In this document: positions 33,960 to 42,030 of the stretch, piece after piece | Layout: each line of letters opens with the position of its first letter | Position numbering within the stretch: the stretch's first letter is position 1 | Source of the DNA: Pseudoduganella sp. | GTDB lineage: Bacteria; Pseudomonadota; Gammaproteobacteria; Burkholderiales; Burkholderiaceae_D | Reading direction: 5' to 3' | Assembly: GCA_021323265.1 (NCBI GenBank) | Contig: JAJTCO010000001.1 | Location: 1 to 64,000 of the forward strand | DNA: 64,000 bases | Notes under the pieces: generated by a model | Databases searched by the model: none | What the model was told of the DNA's origin: nothing | The model's input: only the letters and a program-made list of their open reading frames with translations | Position numbers and translations under genes: made by a program

Positions 33960-35414
33960 TTAGCGGCGGCGCAGCGTGGCCACGGCCAGCGTGCCGTCGG
34001 CGGCGCGCTCCGTGATGGCCCACTTCAAGGGCGCGCGCGGCGCGGCGCTGGTGTCGCGCGCCACCAGGCGCAGCGAGTAGTCGCCAGCGGGCAAAGCGGG
34101 CAGCGCCCAGCTGTTCTGCCAGGCTGCGCTGGTGCCGCCGCCGGGCAGCGATTTCAGGTTGACCGAGGTCGGCCCGCTCCACACCACGGCGCCCGCGCCA
34201 TTCACCAGTTCCGCGTTGACTTTCCACGCCTCGTAGGCAGGCGCGTTGCCATCGTTGCGCAACATGGCCGTCAGCGTCAGCTGGCCGGCCGCCGTCAGGC
34301 TCACCGTGCTGCTGCTCACGGCGTAGCGGTAGCCCGTCTCGCGCCCCAGCATCAGCAAGTCATTCTGCTCGGCGGCCGTCAGCGACGGCCAGCGCTGCGC
34401 ATCGGGCAGGCTGGTCTGGAAGTTGCCGTTGCCGATCAGCGAAACATGGAAGGCGGCCGCCTGCTGGCGCGCCGTGGCCGGATTGTTCAGCGGATCGCCG
34501 CTGGCGAACGGGCAGAATTCGCCAACCACGGGCGCCTTCTGCCATTGGTTGGCGTAGGCCGCCCATTCCGCAGGGCGGTTGGTCCACTGGTCGAAGTAGC
34601 CATGGCGGCTCAGGCAATCGGCGCGCAGTCCGACCGGCTTGCTGGTGATGGTTTGCTCGAGCAGGCCGTAGGTCAGCGCATCCTTGTTGGAGTAGGGGAT
34701 GAACATCACGTGCTGCTGGTTGGGGAAAGCGTCGAAATGCAGTTTCGCGAATTCGCGCTTGCTGGCATTGGTGGCCGGGGTGATCGCGGCCGGTGCGTTG
34801 CCATAGGCGCTGGAGCGCAGCGCCCATTCGCCGTACTGCCCATACATGCCCACGTCGATCCAGGCGATATCCGGATTCTCCGGGCCCAGCGCCGACGCCA
34901 GCGCCGACAGCAGGGCGCGGGAGCGCTGCTGCAGCCACGGGTCGTTCCAGTCGGGGATAAAGGTCAGGCCCGGCACGGCGGCATCGGTGTCGCTCCAGAA
35001 GCCGCAGCCTGCCGTACAACTGGCGTGGTTGACGATGTAGGCGGGCGCATAGAGCTGGTTGTCGTCGTAGCCCGCCATCATGCGCAGGCGGAAGGCAAAC
35101 TTGCGGCCCTGGCTCTTCGCTGCCGCCAGGTCGCTCAGGACGGCGCTGAAGTTGTACTGGCCTTCGGCCGTTTCCAGGTCCTTCCAGTAGTAGCGCCGAT
35201 AGGCGTCTTTCGCCGGCGCCGATTGCGGCACCAGCTCCTGGTTCTGCCAGCGGTAGTAGCCGCGCAGCGGATTGATGGTGTTGTCGCTGGCGACAGGCAG
35301 CGCGCTGTAGCTGCGGCTCTGGCTGAGGGCAGCCCAGCCGGACTTGGGACCGGCCAGGGCCGGCGTGGCGGCAGCCAGCAGGGCCGACGCAATCAGGAAG
35401 TTCAGGCGCGACAT
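33960..35414 (-). CDS. Secreted DUF4832-type glycoside-hydrolase-like protein
   Basis: 484 residues with a signal peptide ending at ATPALAGP. The body reads as a TIM-barrel-like enzyme: NPLRGYYRWQNQEL, FAFRLRMMAGYDD, PDIAWIDVGMYGQYGEW. A C-terminal immunoglobulin-like beta domain follows (LTLTAMLRNDGNAPAYEAWK). This combination is the DUF4832/DUF4874 layout, suspected to be a carbohydrate-active enzyme because of the barrel and acidic residues, but without a known substrate. GGGAGC precedes the ATG at 35414. Confidence 0.78.
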   Translation of the reverse strand: MSRLNFLIASALLAAATPALAGPKSGWAALSQSRSYSALPVASDNTINPLRGYYRWQNQELVPQSAPAKDAYRRYYWKDLETAEGQYNFSAVLSDLAAAKSQGRKFAFRLRMMAGYDDNQLYAPAYIVNHASCTAGCGFWSDTDAAVPGLTFIPDWNDPWLQQRSRALLSALASALGPENPDIAWIDVGMYGQYGEWALRSSAYGNAPAAITPATNASKREFAKLHFDAFPNQQHVMFIPYSNKDALTYGLLEQTITSKPVGLRADCLSRHGYFDQWTNRPAEWAAYANQWQKAPVVGEFCPFASGDPLNNPATARQQAAAFHVSLIGNGNFQTSLPDAQRWPSLTAAEQNDLLMLGRETGYRYAVSSSTVSLTAAGQLTLTAMLRNDGNAPAYEAWKVNAELVNGAGAVVWSGPTSVNLKSLPGGGTSAAWQNSWALPALPAGDYSLRLVARDTSAAPRAPLKWAITERAADGTLAVATLRRR

Positions 35415-35476
35415 GCGATGCTCCCAGGGTGTTGACGTCGGGAAACTATAGTGCCCGCGCCGGGCGCTGGCAATAC

Positions 35477-36280
35477 TTACTTTATGTAGTAAAACAGCGC
35501 CTGGATTTCTTCCTCGCTGAAGCCGGCCTGGCGCCGCGCCTCGATGTTGAACGGCCCGCGCACCGTGGCCTTGTACTGCAGCACCAGGGCGTCGTAGGTG
35601 GCGATCGGGTCCAGCCCGCGCTGGCCGCACAGGTAGCCATACCAGCGGTTGCCGATCTCCACATGGCCGATCTCGTCGCGCAGGACGATGTCCAGGATGG
35701 CCGCCGCCGCCGCGTCGCCGGCCTGCGCCAGTTTGGCGCGCAGGGCCGGAATCGCATCGAGCCCGCGCGCTTCCAGCGTGCGCGGCACCAGGGCCATGCG
35801 CGCCATCGCATCGCCCGTGGTTTTCGCCACCATCTCCCACAGGCTGCCGTGCGCGCTGTAGTCGCCATAGGCGCAGCCCAGCGTGGACAAATGCTGCGCC
35901 AGCAGGGAGAAGTGGTAAGCCTCTTCCTTGGCCACGCGCAGCCAGTCGGCGTAATACTGCTCGGGCAGGCCGGGGAAGCGCCACATGGCGTCGAGCGCCA
36001 GGTTGACGGCGTTAAATTCGATATGGGCCAGCGCATGCACCAGCATGGCGCGGCCTTCCAGCGTCGCCATCGAGCGGCGGCCGACCAGGCGTGGCGCGAC
36101 CAGTTCGGGACGCGCCGGGCGGCCCGGGATGGCCGCCTCGGACGCCTGCAGCGTGGCCGACGGGTCCAGCGCCACGGCGCCATCCGCCCAGGCGGCGGCC
36201 ATGGCGGCGACGGCTGCGGTTTTGGCGGCGGGATCGGCTTCGAGCAGACATTGCAGAGCCAGGCTGCGGAGTTCAGGCAT
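35477..36280 (-). CDS. DUF455 ferritin-like di-iron protein
   Basis: 267 residues, mostly helical. Two carboxylate/His clusters expected of a ferritin-like di-metal site are visible: ALAHIEFNAVNLALDA with KEEAYHFSLL, and RDEIGHVEIGNRWY. This is the DUF455 family, distantly related to MiaE and other ferritin-like oxygenases. Its reaction is unknown. The start at 36280 (MPELRSL) is not clearly better than 36289 (MRTMPEL); neither has a strong ribosome site. Its C-terminal motif EEEIQALFYY is well preserved in the family. Confidence 0.85.
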   Translation of the reverse strand: MPELRSLALQCLLEADPAAKTAAVAAMAAAWADGAVALDPSATLQASEAAIPGRPARPELVAPRLVGRRSMATLEGRAMLVHALAHIEFNAVNLALDAMWRFPGLPEQYYADWLRVAKEEAYHFSLLAQHLSTLGCAYGDYSAHGSLWEMVAKTTGDAMARMALVPRTLEARGLDAIPALRAKLAQAGDAAAAAILDIVLRDEIGHVEIGNRWYGYLCGQRGLDPIATYDALVLQYKATVRGPFNIEARRQAGFSEEEIQALFYYIK

Positions 36281-36375
36281 TGTTCGCATTCTTTGTTTCG
36301 GGGCAGGGGCCGACAGTATACCGAGGGTGTGGCAGCGCACCGAGATTGCGCCCGCGCGCGGCGCAGAATGGCCGC

Positions 36376-36732
36376 ATGGATACCCAAACAATGCTGTTTG
36401 TCGCCTGTGTGCTGTTCGGCCTTTCCGCTGCGGGAGGCATTGTCATGGCGCTCATACGGCTGGGCAAGCACAGCAATCCGCCGCACTGGATCGCCATGCT
36501 GCATGGCTTCATCGCCGCGGCCGGGGTGAGCCTGCTGGCCTATGTCACCATCTTCGCGAAAGTGCCGGAGCTGGCCCAGATCGCGCTCTTGGCCTTCCTG
36601 CTTGCCGCCGCCGGCGGCGTGTGGATGAACCTGGGCCGCCACCAGAACAACCTGCTGATCCCGAGCACGATCATGATCGGCCACGCACTGGTGGCCGTCG
36701 CCGGGCTGGTGTTGCTGCTGCTGGTGCTGTGA
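36376..36732 (+). CDS. Small four-helix membrane protein
   Basis: 118 residues nearly all in four membrane helices (about 5-27, 41-60, 65-85, 95-117), with a short basic loop KHSNPPHW and a GRHQNN loop. No catalytic motif is seen. Its stop codon lies only seven bases from the convergent DUF411 stop. I do not recognise the family; it may be a small integral protein of the DUF2306/DUF4149 kind, but the match is weak. Confidence 0.72.
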   Translation: MDTQTMLFVACVLFGLSAAGGIVMALIRLGKHSNPPHWIAMLHGFIAAAGVSLLAYVTIFAKVPELAQIALLAFLLAAAGGVWMNLGRHQNNLLIPSTIMIGHALVAVAGLVLLLLVL

Positions 36733-36738
36733 CGCGCG

Positions 36739-37173
36739 TCAGTTGTAGCGCTGATAGACCTTGGTCGACCCGTCGGGCATCACGAGCAGGACTTCATACG
36801 GGTCCTTGCGCGGACCTTCCATGCCTGGCGAACCGAGCGGCATGGCCGGCACGGCCAGGCCTTTCGCCTTCGGCTTGGCGGCCAGCAGGCGCTTGATCTC
36901 GGCCGCCGGCACGTGGCCTTCGATCGCGTAGCCGTTCACCACCGCCGTGTGGCAGGAACCCAGGCGCTCCGGAATGCCCATCTTTTCGCGCATGTCGGAA
37001 GGGTTGGCCACATTGTGCGCTTCCACCGTGAAGCCGGCCGCGCGCAAATGCTTGACCCATTCCTCGCAGCAGCCGCAAGTGGCGCTCTTGTAGACGTTAA
37101 TGAGCGGTGTGGCAGCCATCGCCAGCACCGGCATGGCCAGCATCGCGGCCAGGAGAGTTTTACGGATTTTCAT
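36739..37173 (-). CDS. DUF411 periplasmic copper-binding protein
   Basis: 144 residues with a signal peptide ending at MAATPL. The DUF411 fold shows the metal motif VYKSATCGCCEEWVKHL near the mature N-terminus and a second Cys/His site in RLGSCHTAVVNGYAIEGHVP. DUF411 proteins accompany copper-resistance systems and bind copper with these Cys and Met residues. An ATG three codons earlier (37182) is an alternative start; neither has a clear ribosome site. It is about 19 kb from the Cus operon but probably belongs to the same metal response. Confidence 0.88.
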   Translation of the reverse strand: MKIRKTLLAAMLAMPVLAMAATPLINVYKSATCGCCEEWVKHLRAAGFTVEAHNVANPSDMREKMGIPERLGSCHTAVVNGYAIEGHVPAAEIKRLLAAKPKAKGLAVPAMPLGSPGMEGPRKDPYEVLLVMPDGSTKVYQRYN

Positions 37174-37231
37174 GTCCAGCATGGTGCCACAGGCCGCGCC
37201 GGGAGGGAAATGACCTGGATCAAAATATCTC

Positions 37232-37246
37232 TAGACGACCGGTCTA
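37232..37246. promoter_or_regulatory. NemR-type operator, upstream of the repressor gene
   Basis: TAGACGACCGGTCTA has 5-base inverted arms TAGAC/GTCTA. It lies 21 bases before the TetR-family start codon and just ahead of a possible -10 (TAATTT, 37245-37250). A near-identical site is at 37901-37915. An FNR-like 14-mer (37210-37223) lies immediately upstream. Confidence 0.7.
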
Positions 37247-37266
37247 ATTTATCTTAGACTGGCTGC

Positions 37267-37854
37267 ATGACTTCATCCAACTATGCAGATGTGCGCCAGG
37301 GCATCATCGACGTGGCGCTGCCGCTCTTCCGGGACAAGGGCTTTACCGGTGTCGGGCTGACGGAAATCCTGGCTGCCGCCGGGGTGCCGAAAGGCTCCTT
37401 TTACCACTACTTCGGCTCCAAGGAAGTATTCGGCGCCGCGGTCATCGACAGCTATTTCGAGCGCACGCTGGCGCGCATCGACCAGCTGATGGCGCAGGGC
37501 GCGACCGGGCGCGACGGCTTGCTGGCGTATTTCGCGGACTGGCTGGAATGCCAGCTGAGCGATGCGGGCCAGTGCCTGGCGGTCAAGCTGGGCGCGGAAG
37601 TGTCCAGCCTGTCCGAAGCGATGCGTGCCGCGCTGCAGCGGGGCACCAGCGGCATCATGGCGCGCCTGGAGCGCTGCATCGAGCGCGGCGTGGCGGACGG
37701 CTCGCTGCCTGCGGGCCTGGACGCGCCCGTGCTGGCCGTGGCGCTGTACCAGAGCTGGGTCGGCGCCAGCCTGCTGGCCAAGATCAGCCATGACCGCGCG
37801 CCGCTCGACACGGCGATGGCTGGCACGAAGCAAGTCCTGAACCTGCCGCACTGA
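37267..37854 (+). CDS. nemR: NemR-like TetR family redox-sensing repressor
   Basis: 195 residues, aligning along its length with E. coli NemR: GLTEILAAAGVPKGSFYHYF in the HTH, GQCLAVKLGAEVSSLSE in the sensor core. The reactive Cys106 of NemR corresponds to Cys103 here and its partner Lys175 to Lys172 (LLAKISHDRAP), so sensing of electrophiles, quinones or reactive chlorine through the Cys-Lys switch is expected. Cys95 matches NemR Cys98. Matching operators lie before this gene and before the downstream reductase, indicating autoregulation and control of that gene. Confidence 0.88.
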   Translation: MTSSNYADVRQGIIDVALPLFRDKGFTGVGLTEILAAAGVPKGSFYHYFGSKEVFGAAVIDSYFERTLARIDQLMAQGATGRDGLLAYFADWLECQLSDAGQCLAVKLGAEVSSLSEAMRAALQRGTSGIMARLERCIERGVADGSLPAGLDAPVLAVALYQSWVGASLLAKISHDRAPLDTAMAGTKQVLNLPH

Positions 37855-37900
37855 ATTCGAACCGGACGGGAGCCGATACGGCTGTCGTCTGCCCTGCAAC

Positions 37901-37915
37901 TAGACGACTGGTCTA
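37901..37915. promoter_or_regulatory. NemR-type operator, upstream of the reductase gene
   Basis: TAGACGACTGGTCTA matches the site at 37232-37246 in 14 of 15 positions and lies 20 bases before the curA-like start codon. The two sites bracket the repressor gene, so the reductase has its own repressor-controlled promoter. Confidence 0.72.
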
Positions 37916-37935
37916 CTAAACAGAAGGAGCTACCC

Positions 37936-38955
37936 ATGCTGAACCGCCGCATCGTCCTCGCCTCCCGCCCGCAAGGCGCACCCCGCCCCGCCGACTTTCG
38001 CCTCGAAGAAGTGCCGCTGCCGACGCCGGGGGAGGGGCAAGTCCTGCTGCGCACGCTCTACCTTTCCCTCGACCCCTATATGCGCGAGCTCATGAACGAA
38101 GTCGGCCCCGCCTATGCACCGCGCGTGGAGCTGGGTGCCGTCATGCCCGGCGGCACCGTCAATCGCGTGCAAGCCTCGCGCCACCCCGGCTTCAAGGAAG
38201 GCGACCTGGTGCTGGGCAACGCGGGCTGGCAGGACTTTGCGCTGTCCGACGGCAGCGACCTGCGCGCCCTGGGCGACATGGCCAAGCCTTCGCTGGCGCT
38301 GGGGGGGCTGGGCATGCCGTCCTTTACCGCCTATGTCGGTCTGCTCGACATCGGCCAGCCCAAACCGGGCGAGACCGTGGTGGTGGCCGCCGCCACCGGG
38401 GCGGTCGGCGCCATCGTCAGTCAGCTCGCCAGGTTGAAAGGCGCGCGCGTCATCGCCATTGCCGGCGGCGCGGACAAGGTGCACTTTGCGCGCGAGGAGC
38501 TGGGCGTCGATGTCGCGCTGGATCGCCACGACCCGCAATTTGCGCAGCAGCTGGCGCAGGCCGCACCGCACGGCATCGACGTCTATTTCGAGAACGTGGG
38601 CGGCGCCGTGTTCGATGCCGTGCTGCCGCTGCTGAACGTCGGCGCGCGCGTGCCCGTGATCGGCGTCATCGCCCAGTACAACCAGCAGGGCGCCGCGCAG
38701 GGCCATGACCGCCTGCCCAAGGTGCTGTCGACCATCCTGCAAAAGCGCATCCGCATGCAGGGCGTGGTCATCCTCGACCATTACGAAACCCGCTACGCGG
38801 ACTTCCAGCGCGAGATGGGGGCCTGGGTTGCGGCAGGGCAGGTCAAGCTGTTCGAAGACGTGCTGGAGGGTTTGCCGCAAGCGCCCCAAGGCTTGATCGG
38901 TTTGCTCCAGGGCAGCAATTTCGGCAAGCTGGTGGTGCGCGTCGCACCCGACTAA
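37936..38955 (+). CDS. NADPH-dependent CurA-type alkenal/curcumin reductase
   Basis: 339-residue zinc-free medium-chain reductase. The N-terminal GroES-like domain contains RTLYLSLDPYMRELM. The Rossmann domain has the nucleotide motif VVAAATGAVGAIVSQLA and FENVGG; IGVIAQYN is typical of the leukotriene B4 dehydrogenase/CurA/YncB group, which reduce activated C=C bonds. GAAGGAG lies before the ATG. Control by a NemR-like repressor fits detoxification of electrophilic enals or enones, filling the role of NemA and GloA in E. coli. Confidence 0.9.
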   Translation: MLNRRIVLASRPQGAPRPADFRLEEVPLPTPGEGQVLLRTLYLSLDPYMRELMNEVGPAYAPRVELGAVMPGGTVNRVQASRHPGFKEGDLVLGNAGWQDFALSDGSDLRALGDMAKPSLALGGLGMPSFTAYVGLLDIGQPKPGETVVVAAATGAVGAIVSQLARLKGARVIAIAGGADKVHFAREELGVDVALDRHDPQFAQQLAQAAPHGIDVYFENVGGAVFDAVLPLLNVGARVPVIGVIAQYNQQGAAQGHDRLPKVLSTILQKRIRMQGVVILDHYETRYADFQREMGAWVAAGQVKLFEDVLEGLPQAPQGLIGLLQGSNFGKLVVRVAPD

Positions 38956-39003
38956 GTTCGTTGCAAGAATAACGCTATCCGCGCGTGTTGCCACATGGCA
39001 TAA

Positions 39004-39039
39004 TTGATTTAGTTCTTAATAATATATATAAATTATTCA
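39004..39039 (+). promoter_or_regulatory. Strong AT-rich promoter, probably leaderless
   Basis: TTGATT (39004-39009), a 17-base spacer and TATAAA (39027-39032) form a good sigma70 promoter in a markedly AT-rich patch. The expected transcription start, about seven bases after the -10, coincides with the A of the ATG at 39039. No ribosome-binding site is present, so a leaderless transcript is predicted. Confidence 0.6.
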
Positions 39040-39395
39040 TGAATGCAAAGAGTCTGATTGTGGCAAGCGCGCTGGCCCTGGCCGCCGCTGTGGTAACGGC
39101 GGCGCCGCAGCCTGCCGGGATGTGGGATACCCTGGTCGGCGTGAAATACGCCAAGGCCCGCAAGGAGGTGATCGATGCCGGCTGGCGGCCCGACCATCGC
39201 AAATCGGGCACGGAATGGGAGCGCCAGTTGCAAGGCCAGTTTCCTGAACTGCGCTCGTGCGAGGCGGTCAGCGGGCATTGCACCCACTACTTCGTTTCCT
39301 ACGACGGCACCTGCCTGAAGGTGATCACCGAAGGCGAGACCGTTGCCGCCTTCAAGGTGCGCAGCGTGCAGCAGGCCTGCGCCAAGCAGCAATAA
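39039..39395 (+). CDS. Small secreted protein of unknown function
   Basis: 118 residues with a signal peptide (SLIVASALALAAAVVTAAP). The mature ~95-residue domain has the pattern MWDTLVGVKYAKARKEVIDAGWRP and four Cys (RSCEAVSGHC, GTCLKV, QQACAK), likely two disulfides. Phrases of the type YAKARKEVIDAGW recall PASTA-like or secreted hypothetical proteins of Burkholderiales, but no function can be assigned. It is expressed from its own promoter with a probable leaderless start. Confidence 0.75.
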   Translation: MNAKSLIVASALALAAAVVTAAPQPAGMWDTLVGVKYAKARKEVIDAGWRPDHRKSGTEWERQLQGQFPELRSCEAVSGHCTHYFVSYDGTCLKVITEGETVAAFKVRSVQQACAKQQ

Positions 39396-39405
39396 CGCGG
39401 CCGCC

Positions 39406-39945
39406 ATGGAGCTGACCCTGCGCCAGGCGGTGGCCGCCGACGTGGCAGAGATCATGCGCCTGGAACGGGCCGGCTTCGCGCCGGCGATCCAGGAAACCGA
39501 GCAGACCTTCGCCGAACGGCTTGCTGCCGCGCCGGAAGGCTGCTGGGTACTGGCCGGCGAAGCAGGGCGCTTGTTCGGCTACCTGTGTGCCGAGTTCTGG
39601 CCGCAGCAAGCGGGCTTCGACGCCGCGCGCTTCGCGCGCGACCACGGCGCCGCGTCCACGCATCGCGCCGACGGCGAAGAAGTCTACGTGTCCTCCATGG
39701 TGGTCGACCCCGCCACACGCGGCACCGGCTGGGGGCGCCGCCTGTTCCGCGGTGCGCTGGCCGCAATGTTCGCGCGTCATGCACGGCTGCGCAGCACCAT
39801 CCTGATCGTCAACCCCGGCTGGGACGCGGCGCGCCGCATCTACCGCGCCGAAGGCTTTACCGAGATCGGCGAAATCGCCGGCTACTTCGACGCCGGCGCC
39901 GGCGCGAGCCTGCCCGCAATCGTGATGCGCCGCGCGCACACTTGA
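39406..39945 (+). CDS. GNAT family N-acetyltransferase
   Basis: 179 residues. The GNAT acetyl-CoA signature is visible as VSSMVVDPATRGTGWGRRLF (pyrophosphate-binding R-x-x-G-x-G/A) followed by NPGWDAARRIYRAEGFTEIG at motif B. The start at 39406 (MELTLRQAVAADVAEI) matches the usual first strand and lies eleven bases after the preceding stop, so translation may be coupled. The substrate is unknown; RimI-like or small-molecule acetylation are both possible. Confidence 0.87.
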   Translation: MELTLRQAVAADVAEIMRLERAGFAPAIQETEQTFAERLAAAPEGCWVLAGEAGRLFGYLCAEFWPQQAGFDAARFARDHGAASTHRADGEEVYVSSMVVDPATRGTGWGRRLFRGALAAMFARHARLRSTILIVNPGWDAARRIYRAEGFTEIGEIAGYFDAGAGASLPAIVMRRAHT

Positions 39946-39961
39946 GGGCATAATGGTCGCC

Positions 39962-40735
39962 ATGCGAGTTGCGACCTTCAACATCAACGGCATCGGCGCG
40001 CGTCTGCCCGCGTTGCTGCAATGGCTGGATGAAACCCAGCCGGACGTCGTGTGCCTTCAGGAACTGAAGGCGCCGCACGAGAAGTTTCCCGAAGCGGCCA
40101 TCAAGGATGCCGGCTATGGCGCGGTGTGGCATGGGCAGAAGAGCTGGAACGGCGTTGCCATCCTCGCGCGCGGCCAGACCCCCAAGGAGCTGGGGCGCGC
40201 CTTGCCGGGCGATCCGGAAGATGTGCAAAGCCGCTACATCGAAGCGATGGTGGGCGATCTGTTGGTGGCCTGCCTCTACCTCCCCAATGGCAATCCCGCG
40301 CCCGGCCCCAAGTTCGACTACAAGCTCAAATGGTTCGAGCGCCTGATCGAACGCGGCGCGGTGCTGGTGAAATCGAAGAAGCCGGTCATCATGGCCGGCG
40401 ACTATAACGTCATGCCCACCGAGCTTGATGTCTACAAGCCCGAACGCTGGGTGGACGACGCGCTGTTCCGGCCCGAAACGCGCGCCGCCTTCGCAAGGCT
40501 GGTGCAGCAGGGCTGGACCGACGCGCTGCGTACCATGCACCCCGGCGAGAAGATTTACACCTTCTGGGACTACTTCCGCAATGCGTTCGGACGCGATGCC
40601 GGTCTGCGCATCGACCACCTGCTGCTCAATCCCGTGCTGGCGCCCAAACTGCGCAGCGCGGAAGTGGACCGCATGGTACGCGGCCGCGAGAAGCCGAGCG
40701 ACCACGCCCCGACCTGGGTGGAGCTCGACCTGTAG
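39962..40735 (+). CDS. xth: Exodeoxyribonuclease III
   Basis: 257 residues of the endonuclease/exonuclease/phosphatase fold. Active-site elements are present: NINGI, metal-binding Glu34 in CLQELKA, AGDYNVMPTELD and the terminal SDHAPTWVELDL. It repairs abasic sites and degrades 3' ends. The start at 39962 (MRVATFNING) fits the family; an ATG nine bases earlier has a better-spaced GAGGG and may be the true initiation site, adding three residues. Confidence 0.93.
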   Translation: MRVATFNINGIGARLPALLQWLDETQPDVVCLQELKAPHEKFPEAAIKDAGYGAVWHGQKSWNGVAILARGQTPKELGRALPGDPEDVQSRYIEAMVGDLLVACLYLPNGNPAPGPKFDYKLKWFERLIERGAVLVKSKKPVIMAGDYNVMPTELDVYKPERWVDDALFRPETRAAFARLVQQGWTDALRTMHPGEKIYTFWDYFRNAFGRDAGLRIDHLLLNPVLAPKLRSAEVDRMVRGREKPSDHAPTWVELDL

Positions 40736-40750
40736 TGCTATCATCGGCCG

Positions 40751-41479
40751 ATGGAATTGTATGCCTACCCCTTTCTCGCCCTCCTGTTCGTAGCCATCTT
40801 CAGCCGCGAAGTCATCGCCCCCGCATCACGCAACCAGTGCGACAAGCGCTGGCAGATCCTGGCCTTCTCGCTCGCCGCCGCCACGATTGCCGTCACGCTG
40901 GCAGTGGGCTACCTGTTTGCAGCCTCGATCGAACGCTTTGCCTGGCTGCGTGCCGGCGACTATATGCCCGACTGGGCGGTTGGCCTGGCCAGTTTCCTGC
41001 TTACCAGCTTCGTGTTCTACTGGTGGCATCGCGCCACGCACGCATCGGACCTGCTGTGGCGCCTGACGCACCAGCTGCACCACAGTGCCCTGCGCGTCGA
41101 ATCGCTGACCGCGTTCTACGCGCATCCGCTCGATACGGCGGGCGCCGTCATCATCAGCGCCTTCTCCAGCTACCTGGTACTTGGCGCGACCCCGCTGGCG
41201 GCCGGCATTGCGCTGTTGCTGACCGGCGCCTTCGACCTGTTCCTGCACAGCGACTTGCGCACGCCGCGCTGGTTGGGCTACTTCGTACAGCGCCCGGAAA
41301 TGCACACCGTGCACCACGCTTATGAACACCACGCGCAAAACTATGGCCTGCCGCTTTGGGACATGCTGTTCGGCACCTGGGCCAATCCCGCCGAACGGCG
41401 CCTCGAACTGGGCTTTGACGCCGACAAGTCCGCGCGCATCACCGACATGCTGCTCTTTCGCGATGTCCACAAGAATTAG
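40751..41479 (+). CDS. Sterol desaturase/fatty acid hydroxylase family membrane protein
   Basis: 242 residues with about four membrane helices and three His clusters of the di-iron hydroxylase superfamily: HRATH (93-97), HQLHH (107-111) and HTVHHAYEHH near the C-terminus. These bind a non-haem di-iron centre in enzymes such as sterol desaturase, carotenoid hydroxylase and fatty acid hydroxylase. The substrate lipid is unknown. It follows xth by 15 bases and may share its transcript. Confidence 0.9.
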   Translation: MELYAYPFLALLFVAIFSREVIAPASRNQCDKRWQILAFSLAAATIAVTLAVGYLFAASIERFAWLRAGDYMPDWAVGLASFLLTSFVFYWWHRATHASDLLWRLTHQLHHSALRVESLTAFYAHPLDTAGAVIISAFSSYLVLGATPLAAGIALLLTGAFDLFLHSDLRTPRWLGYFVQRPEMHTVHHAYEHHAQNYGLPLWDMLFGTWANPAERRLELGFDADKSARITDMLLFRDVHKN

Positions 41480-41573
41480 GTAGGCGCCTCTAATCTTCGT
41501 TTCAACGCGGCAATTGCGTTGTATATTGGCCTCACTCCGGAGTTCTTTTGCTTGACTAACCCGAGGAGGCATC

Positions 41574-41981
41574 ATGCGCAATGTACGTCCTGCAGTCCCC
41601 GCAGAAGCAGAGCCGCTGAACCAGCTGAACATGACACCGCTGATCGATGTCATGCTGGTCCTGATCATCATGTTGATCGTCACCATCCCCAAAGCAAACC
41701 ACTCGGTCGGCATGGACATGCCCACGCCCGGCGATGCGGCGCGCGCAACGCCGCCGCAAACGCTGGAAGTCGACTTCGACGGCACGCTATGGTGGAACGG
41801 CGCCCAGCTTGCGAGTCGCACGGCCCTCGAAGAAAGGCTGATGGCGCTGAAGGGCCAAGACAGCGTCCACCTGCGCGCCAACGGCCTCGCGCCGTACCAG
41901 GTCGTGGCAGGCGTGCTGTCGTCGGCGCAGCGGCTTGGCGTGCGCAACATCGCGATGGTCGGCAATGAGCGGTTTCAATAA
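41574..41981 (+). CDS. Orphan ExbD/TolR-type protein
   Basis: 135 residues: cytoplasmic N-terminus, one membrane helix bearing the proton-channel Asp25 (MTPLIDVMLVLIIMLIV), and a periplasmic domain of ExbD type ending in VLSSAQRLGVRNIAMVGN. GAGGAGG lies before the ATG and a TATATT -10 candidate is at 41522-41527. ExbD normally works with ExbB and TonB in energy transduction, but no exbB, tolQ or tonB gene is adjacent. It must share a motor encoded elsewhere or act in a modified complex. Confidence 0.9.
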   Translation: MRNVRPAVPAEAEPLNQLNMTPLIDVMLVLIIMLIVTIPKANHSVGMDMPTPGDAARATPPQTLEVDFDGTLWWNGAQLASRTALEERLMALKGQDSVHLRANGLAPYQVVAGVLSSAQRLGVRNIAMVGNERFQ

Positions 41982-41987
41982 ATAAAA

Positions 41988-42009
41988 AAGGGCGCCCTAA
42001 GGCGCCCTT
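41988..42009 (-). terminator. Rho-independent terminator of the subtilase gene
   Basis: Perfect 9-base stem AAGGGCGCC/GGCGCCCTT (41988-41996 and 42001-42009) with loop CTAA. On the minus strand the stem is followed by a run of six T, so it terminates the subtilase transcript; it lies seven bases past the convergent exbD stop and could stop that one too. Confidence 0.85.
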
Positions 42010-42030
42010 GGTGCTTGGAGAAGCAGAAAA

